Made by a program: the position numbers and the translations under genes. This document shows, piece after piece, positions 59,842-64,000 of a stretch of DNA of 64,000 bases. Source of the DNA: Theocolax elegans (Eukaryota; Arthropoda; Insecta; Hymenoptera; Cerocephalidae); NCBI GenBank assembly GCA_026168455.1, contig CM047425.1:2082001-2146000 (forward strand), in the 5' to 3' direction. Every line of letters begins with the position of its first letter. The first letter of the stretch is position 1. The notes under the pieces are model-generated. The model was not told the origin of the DNA. It ran no database searches and saw only the letters and a program-made list of their open reading frames with translations.

Positions 59842-61335
59842 TCTTTATAATTTTATCTTCGTTTCATTAAAAAAATGGCCATATTTCTACCAGGTCCATA
59901 CATATTTCTAGTGGAAATCGAAGTATTTACGAAACGTTTTTTTATCAACGTACCATCAGATCTTTTTGGCGAACGGATACACAAGTATATCAATAACCTA
60001 AAAAAAAAATTGAGTACTAACTTCAGAATCGTTTGATTACTTCTACCGATAAATTACCAAAATATCACATACATGCACAGTGTAATTATTATGGGTAACC
60101 TCAAATTTTGATATGTACACAATATTTATCTCTTGTACACATATAGATTACACGTTTTTTCTCAACGACAAATTCGCGCTTTTTTGCAAAACGCTATACG
60201 TATACATATACATACAGATATACATCTACATATGCACACATATTAACATTATATTCTCACTTTAACAATAAAAATCACCGGACAGGTCTCTATATATAAT
60301 CCATACTTATATCCCTTTCGTCAATACAACGTTACGACAATTCGAAAGAAAATTTACCATCGTATTGTAAAGTCTGAATATATAAGCATCAATACGTACA
60401 ATAATTTCGATTTTTCTCGTAATTTACAACCACCCTATATATACAGATATTACAATACGTTTAAATTCCATTAAACAATTAATACCATTAACTAAATAAT
60501 ATATGTCACGTATATACGTGTATACACATATATAAATACAAATACGCACGTCAAGTGCAATAAAACCAAACGTAATAGAGATACAAAACAGACCCAATTA
60601 TATATATATATATATATACACCGGGATCCTTCTTCTTTTTTGAGGTTATGATACACGAAAATCAAGGTCCCGTATACATTTTTTTTGTTTACCCCGCGAG
60701 TGTATAGGTGGAAAGAGGGATAATTCGAAAATATCCACCTTGCTCAACCCATTCAAACTCTCTCGATCGAGAGAGAGAGAGAGAAAGACAGGTAGAAAAA
60801 GGGTTAGCTATATATATATACAGAGGGAGAGAGAGAGAGTGGCAGAGGGGATGGCAGGTATTTTTCTTCGAAGTTACGACCCGGGGAACCCAAGGGTTAA
60901 GTGTCGTAATAATTGCTAATAATATCGGTATTATTGTGTCCCGTCCTATATACGGCCCGTATATATATATATATATAGGTTTTAACTTAAATCCCTTCGT
61001 GTGTATATATATCCGATTTCGGTGAGAGATCCGAGCATTTGATGTATATATGGAATGATTATTTTTTTTTCTTTTAATGATATGTTCATGTGGTTAGCTT
61101 ATTTGGACGATATAACCTCAAAATCCTGTGGGTATCGAGTGAGAGTATAAAGAATGTACATTGTAATGTGTATACGTATAATTGAAAAATTTTATATATT
61201 TTTGCACGAAAAAAAACTACTTGTCAACCAGTTTATGGCCATGTATTAGCAATGTATCACTTTTTTACTATTTTCGACCATAAGTTAATTTTATCTATAA
61301 TAAATCCTTAAATATATAAGTAGATTATATTTTTA

Positions 61336-61366
<31 letters not shown>

Positions 61367-62239
61367 TCTAATAATAATAAATTATAATATATTGTTTATT
61401 TTTGTAATGTTGAGTATACACGTATAACATATATATGTACAAGCCCCTCGAATACAAGTTTTCGACCACTTTTCGGCCAATAATACCTAAAAAATGTTTT
61501 ATCCATCCAAAGTTTTCGATGAACGATGGCCAATATATGCCCGTAAATAAAAAATCCTCAATTTCCTCAATTTCCACGAGAGATATTCTTAATTAACGTT
61601 TACATACATATGTATAAATATTGTAATTAAAGGAACAAGATGATAGTACTAATTTAAAAATTTAAAATTACGTTGCGTAATGATTGAAACACCTTTCAAT
61701 CTCTCTGTCTCTTTCGAATCTGCAAATTTATTCCCGATTATCGATTCGTTCCTTCAATGGATGTATATATATATATATACACCTTTAATTCGCGTCACCG
61801 CTGAAGCGTGAAAATGAAGCGTCCCTATATAATGATTCTGTCTGCGCGAAGGAGATAATATAGAGAAGTGTAAGTATGTATATATATATATATTTTTTTT
61901 TAAATTATAAATAAATAATCAATTAATTTGAGCAAAAAAAAAAGTTATTAACATCCATTTTCCGCGATATACAAAGAGGTAAACATTCATTTCGTATAAT
62001 TATATACTTACAAGACAACACTATATTTTAAAAATTTGATGTTTCTTTGACAAAAGTAAAATTTATTGTACATGTTTATGTACCTATTATCGCAATATTA
62101 ACTTACTAAAAATTAATAACTAATTACAGGTGTTATTAAAGTGTATTTTATGAGTGAAATAGCTCATTTTCCTCAAAACACCTGAGAAAGTCTACTTTAT
62201 AGACATCAAGCACGCGGGTCAGTTAAATAACGTTTTTCA
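59842..62239. other. AT-rich spacer
   Basis: Tracts: (TA)n near 60600-60616, (GA)n near 60768-60784 and 60822-60839, (TA)n near 60959-60977, (AAT)n at about 61339-61368, and (TA)n near 61764-61779. A CpG-richer core with (GA)n lies at 60650-60960. No gene is supported. The frame at 60708-61025 reads through GA and TA repeats. Confidence 0.45.
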
Positions 62240-62800
62240 CCCCAGGGAGTAAAAAGTACTTTATATGAACTCGGTAATATAAAAAGTACTTATTCACCTA
62301 TAGGAAGTAAAAAGAACATTATTCCTTCGTGATTATATAAATATAATGACGAACATGTACAAAGTACTACACACTCTTGGGTGTGAAAAGTACTTTAGAG
62401 AACCGAGATAAAGGTAAAATTCCTCCAGACATTCGACATTTCTCAAGTTGAAAAACCTGATGAATTAATATCTACGAGCGAATTAATATGTTTTCTTCAA
62501 GTTAAGTACTTTTTCAATGTAGAAACTTAAGAAGTATCAATATCGAAGAAATATATAGTCATTATTTCTTCTTTTACAAATACTTAATTCTCTCAGTGTA
62601 CTCTGATGAGTAGTAAAAAGTACTTTGATCCCTCGAGAATGAGCCAATACATTACAATCTCTTGTGCATAAAAAGTATGTTTACTCTTCATACGCTTAAT
62701 ACTGTTTACGTGACGTAAAGTACGTTGCCTTTCTCTCGCGAGTTAAAAGATACTTCATTCCCTCGGGATAAGGAAAAGTACTTTTCACTCCCGGCAATAT
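62240..62800 (+). repeat. Cluster of AAAAGTACTTT palindromes
   Basis: A decayed repeat with the pattern CCCTCGGGA, GTAAAAAGTACTTT recurs: 62250, 62281, 62308, 62361, 62385, 62503, 62613, 62668, 62716, 62744 and 62773. GAAAAGTACTTTTC at 62773-62786 is a perfect 14-bp palindrome. The cluster lies about 1 kb upstream of the first coding exon at 63766. Confidence 0.7.
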
Positions 62801-62939
62801 TTTTGTACATTTGTCGCATATCCGCACGTTGCCGCGTCAACATAAAAATATTGAAAAATTTTCGACGAGCATATTTACTGATCGTGCGAACGGCAATTTC
62901 ACTCTCTCAATGCACAAGCAGCAATATGTTAAATTATAA

Positions 62940-63765
62940 ACAAAAGAAAACGGCACAAACCGCTCGAGGACAAAGTGTCCGAAACGTCATTGAACCCCCA
63001 AATCCACCCCGAAAATCGCACTAACGACTTGACTCGAAATAGTGAATTTGTCGAACGTCCGTGAGCAGCAGCACCGTCCATCCCACCGAAAGAGAAAGAG
63101 AGAGAAGGAAAAGAAGAGGAAGAAGAAGAAGAAGAAGAGAAACAAACCCTCACTCCCTCCAACACGCGCCGTACACTTCCCCTTCTCTCTCTCTTTCTCT
63201 CTCTCGTTTCGCCCCCCTCCACGAGTACTGGGTGAAACCCGAGGGGTTGCGTCGGATCGAGTTTCGCCCCTCGTTCAAAGGGAGAGAAAAAAGGTAATGG
63301 TGGTGGAGGTGGGGGGAGACGAGAAGAGAGGACCGTAGAGTGGGGAGTGTTTGACTACAGTCGCGGCGAGACGACGTTTTCGGCCAGTGCTGGGTAAGGT
63401 CAGCCCAAGGCAGGAGCTCGCGCGACGTTACACGTACACACACACATATATATATATATTTATTTACATATACGTATATGTACGGCTAGTCGTATCCAGC
63501 TCTTTATTTTTTTTTTCATCCCGACAATTCGTATATTTATTTTTTACTCGCGACAATTTTTCGTTACATCGGGCTGTGTGCGCGATATACATATTATTCG
63601 GTGCGGTTGTGAGCGATTTTTATCATTTCGCTTTTATTTTATTTTTCCGAACCCCTCGGATTTTCTGTGATCGCACACGCGCGGATGGAGGTGTCTCAGT
63701 GATAAAACGGAAAACACGCACGCACGCACCGGGATCGACGATACCAGTTTTCTCGAGGCGAGAAT
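62940..63765 (+). promoter_or_regulatory. Candidate promoter and 5' untranslated region
   Basis: This is one of the most CpG-rich stretches of the window. It has (GAA)n at 63120-63138, CT tracts at 63184-63206 and GGTGGTGGAGGTGGGGGGAGA near 63300. No canonical TATA box sits at a fixed distance, which fits a CpG-type, dispersed-start promoter. An ORF of 179 codons at 63351-63890 lies in another frame and runs over the splice donor; it is not a gene. The start point cannot be fixed from sequence. Confidence 0.4.
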
Positions 63766-63805
63766 ATGGCATTGTCTTACATGCAGGAGGCACAGATCAC
63801 TGCAG
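63766..63805 (+). CDS. First coding exon of an unidentified gene, partial
   Basis: ATG at 63766 has A at -3 and G at +4. Thirteen codons (MALSYMQEAQITA) and one extra base follow to CTGCAG|GTATGT, a near-consensus splice donor at 63805/63806. It leaves phase 1. The sequence is not biased like its AT-rich surroundings and the context is CpG-rich, so it is a likely start exon. I do not recognise the protein from 13 residues, and the remaining exons are outside the window. Confidence 0.5.
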
Positions 63806-64000
63806 GTATGTTTTTTTTATCACTATTTTCGTTTTTCTTTTCCTTCGAGTGAGCGATATTTTTTTCGCAACTTTTTTTTTTGAGAGATAGTGTGAGGATA
63901 TTTTTTTCGAAAATGAGATTCACCGAGTTTTTTGTAAGTGCACCGTTAACTAATACAATTGTGGATCATCATTTGGTTCTTGATCATTTTTATATTTAAG
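63806..64000 (+). other. Start of the first intron of the right-edge gene
   Basis: The T-rich plus strand directly after the donor GTATGT holds no further exon before the window ends. Confidence 0.4.

Noticed and set aside
63351..63890. 179-codon frame over the right-edge promoter
   Set aside because: It is in a different frame from the supported ATG exon and passes through the splice donor and TA/CA repeats.
1..64000. CRISPR arrays, prokaryotic operons, phage or integrative elements
   Set aside because: No regularly spaced identical repeats, no Shine-Dalgarno-led gene series; spliced genes and microsatellites show a eukaryotic genome.

Overview
The window looks like a stretch of insect nuclear genome. 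The closest fit from general appearance is Hymenoptera, but no gene here proves that. It is very AT-rich and full of (TA)n, (CT)n and (CA)n microsatellites. It has CpG-rich patches in which CG is not depleted, many GGTTAGGTT/TTTTGAGGTTA-type oligomers, insect-like MITEs and (AATAAATA)n retroposon tails. Almost all of it is non-coding. Nearly every open reading frame over 60 codons is low-complexity read-through of microsatellites, and no bacterial-style gene organisation exists.

Two places carry believable protein-coding sequence. (1) 36760-39579 is a 2820-bp DNA transposon made of two apparently identical 1100-bp inverted arms around a 620-bp spacer. It contains two convergent spliced genes. 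The minus-strand gene (five exons, 328 aa predicted) ends in a Myb/SANT-like trihelix domain. The plus-strand gene shares its first three exons and has a short private tail. The termini (GGGTATGTTCC) and a possible 3-bp AAA duplication suggest a PIF/Harbinger-type element without its transposase. (2) The right edge (63766-63805) has a short first coding exon, ATG in good context followed by CAG|GTATGT, preceded by a CpG-rich promoter/5'-UTR-like region. The rest of that gene lies outside the window.

Layout: 1-8 kb is AT-rich spacer with degenerate repeats, retroposon tails and small MITEs. 9-10 kb is a degenerate minisatellite. 13.4-14.7 kb is a tandem array split by a 686-bp MITE. 15.7-16.2 kb is a tandem array split by a 139-bp MITE. 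19.06-19.72 kb is a related MITE with expanded subterminal repeats. 20.04-20.11 kb is a tRNA-like sequence on the minus strand. 23.76-31.49 kb is a recent tandem segmental duplication (3.63 and 4.10 kb units) carrying two copies of a promoter-like block; the second copy has a 472-bp private insertion. 31.9-32.5 kb and 41.1-41.5 kb are arrays with (ATCG)n cores. 33.95-35.17 kb and 48.1-49.3 kb are strand-asymmetric A/C-rich arrays. 46.3-52.1 kb holds a cluster of a CAAATCAGGACCTGA motif that flips orientation near 51.4 kb. 62.2-62.8 kb is a cluster of AAAAGTACTTT palindromes just upstream of the right-edge gene.

One large-scale pattern is not explained by single features. CpG-rich cores recur every few kb; the sequence to their left is A/C-rich on the plus strand and the sequence to their right is G/T-rich, with the composition reversing between cores. 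This was read by eye, not computed. Transcribed-strand or replication asymmetry around many small initiation sites would look like this.
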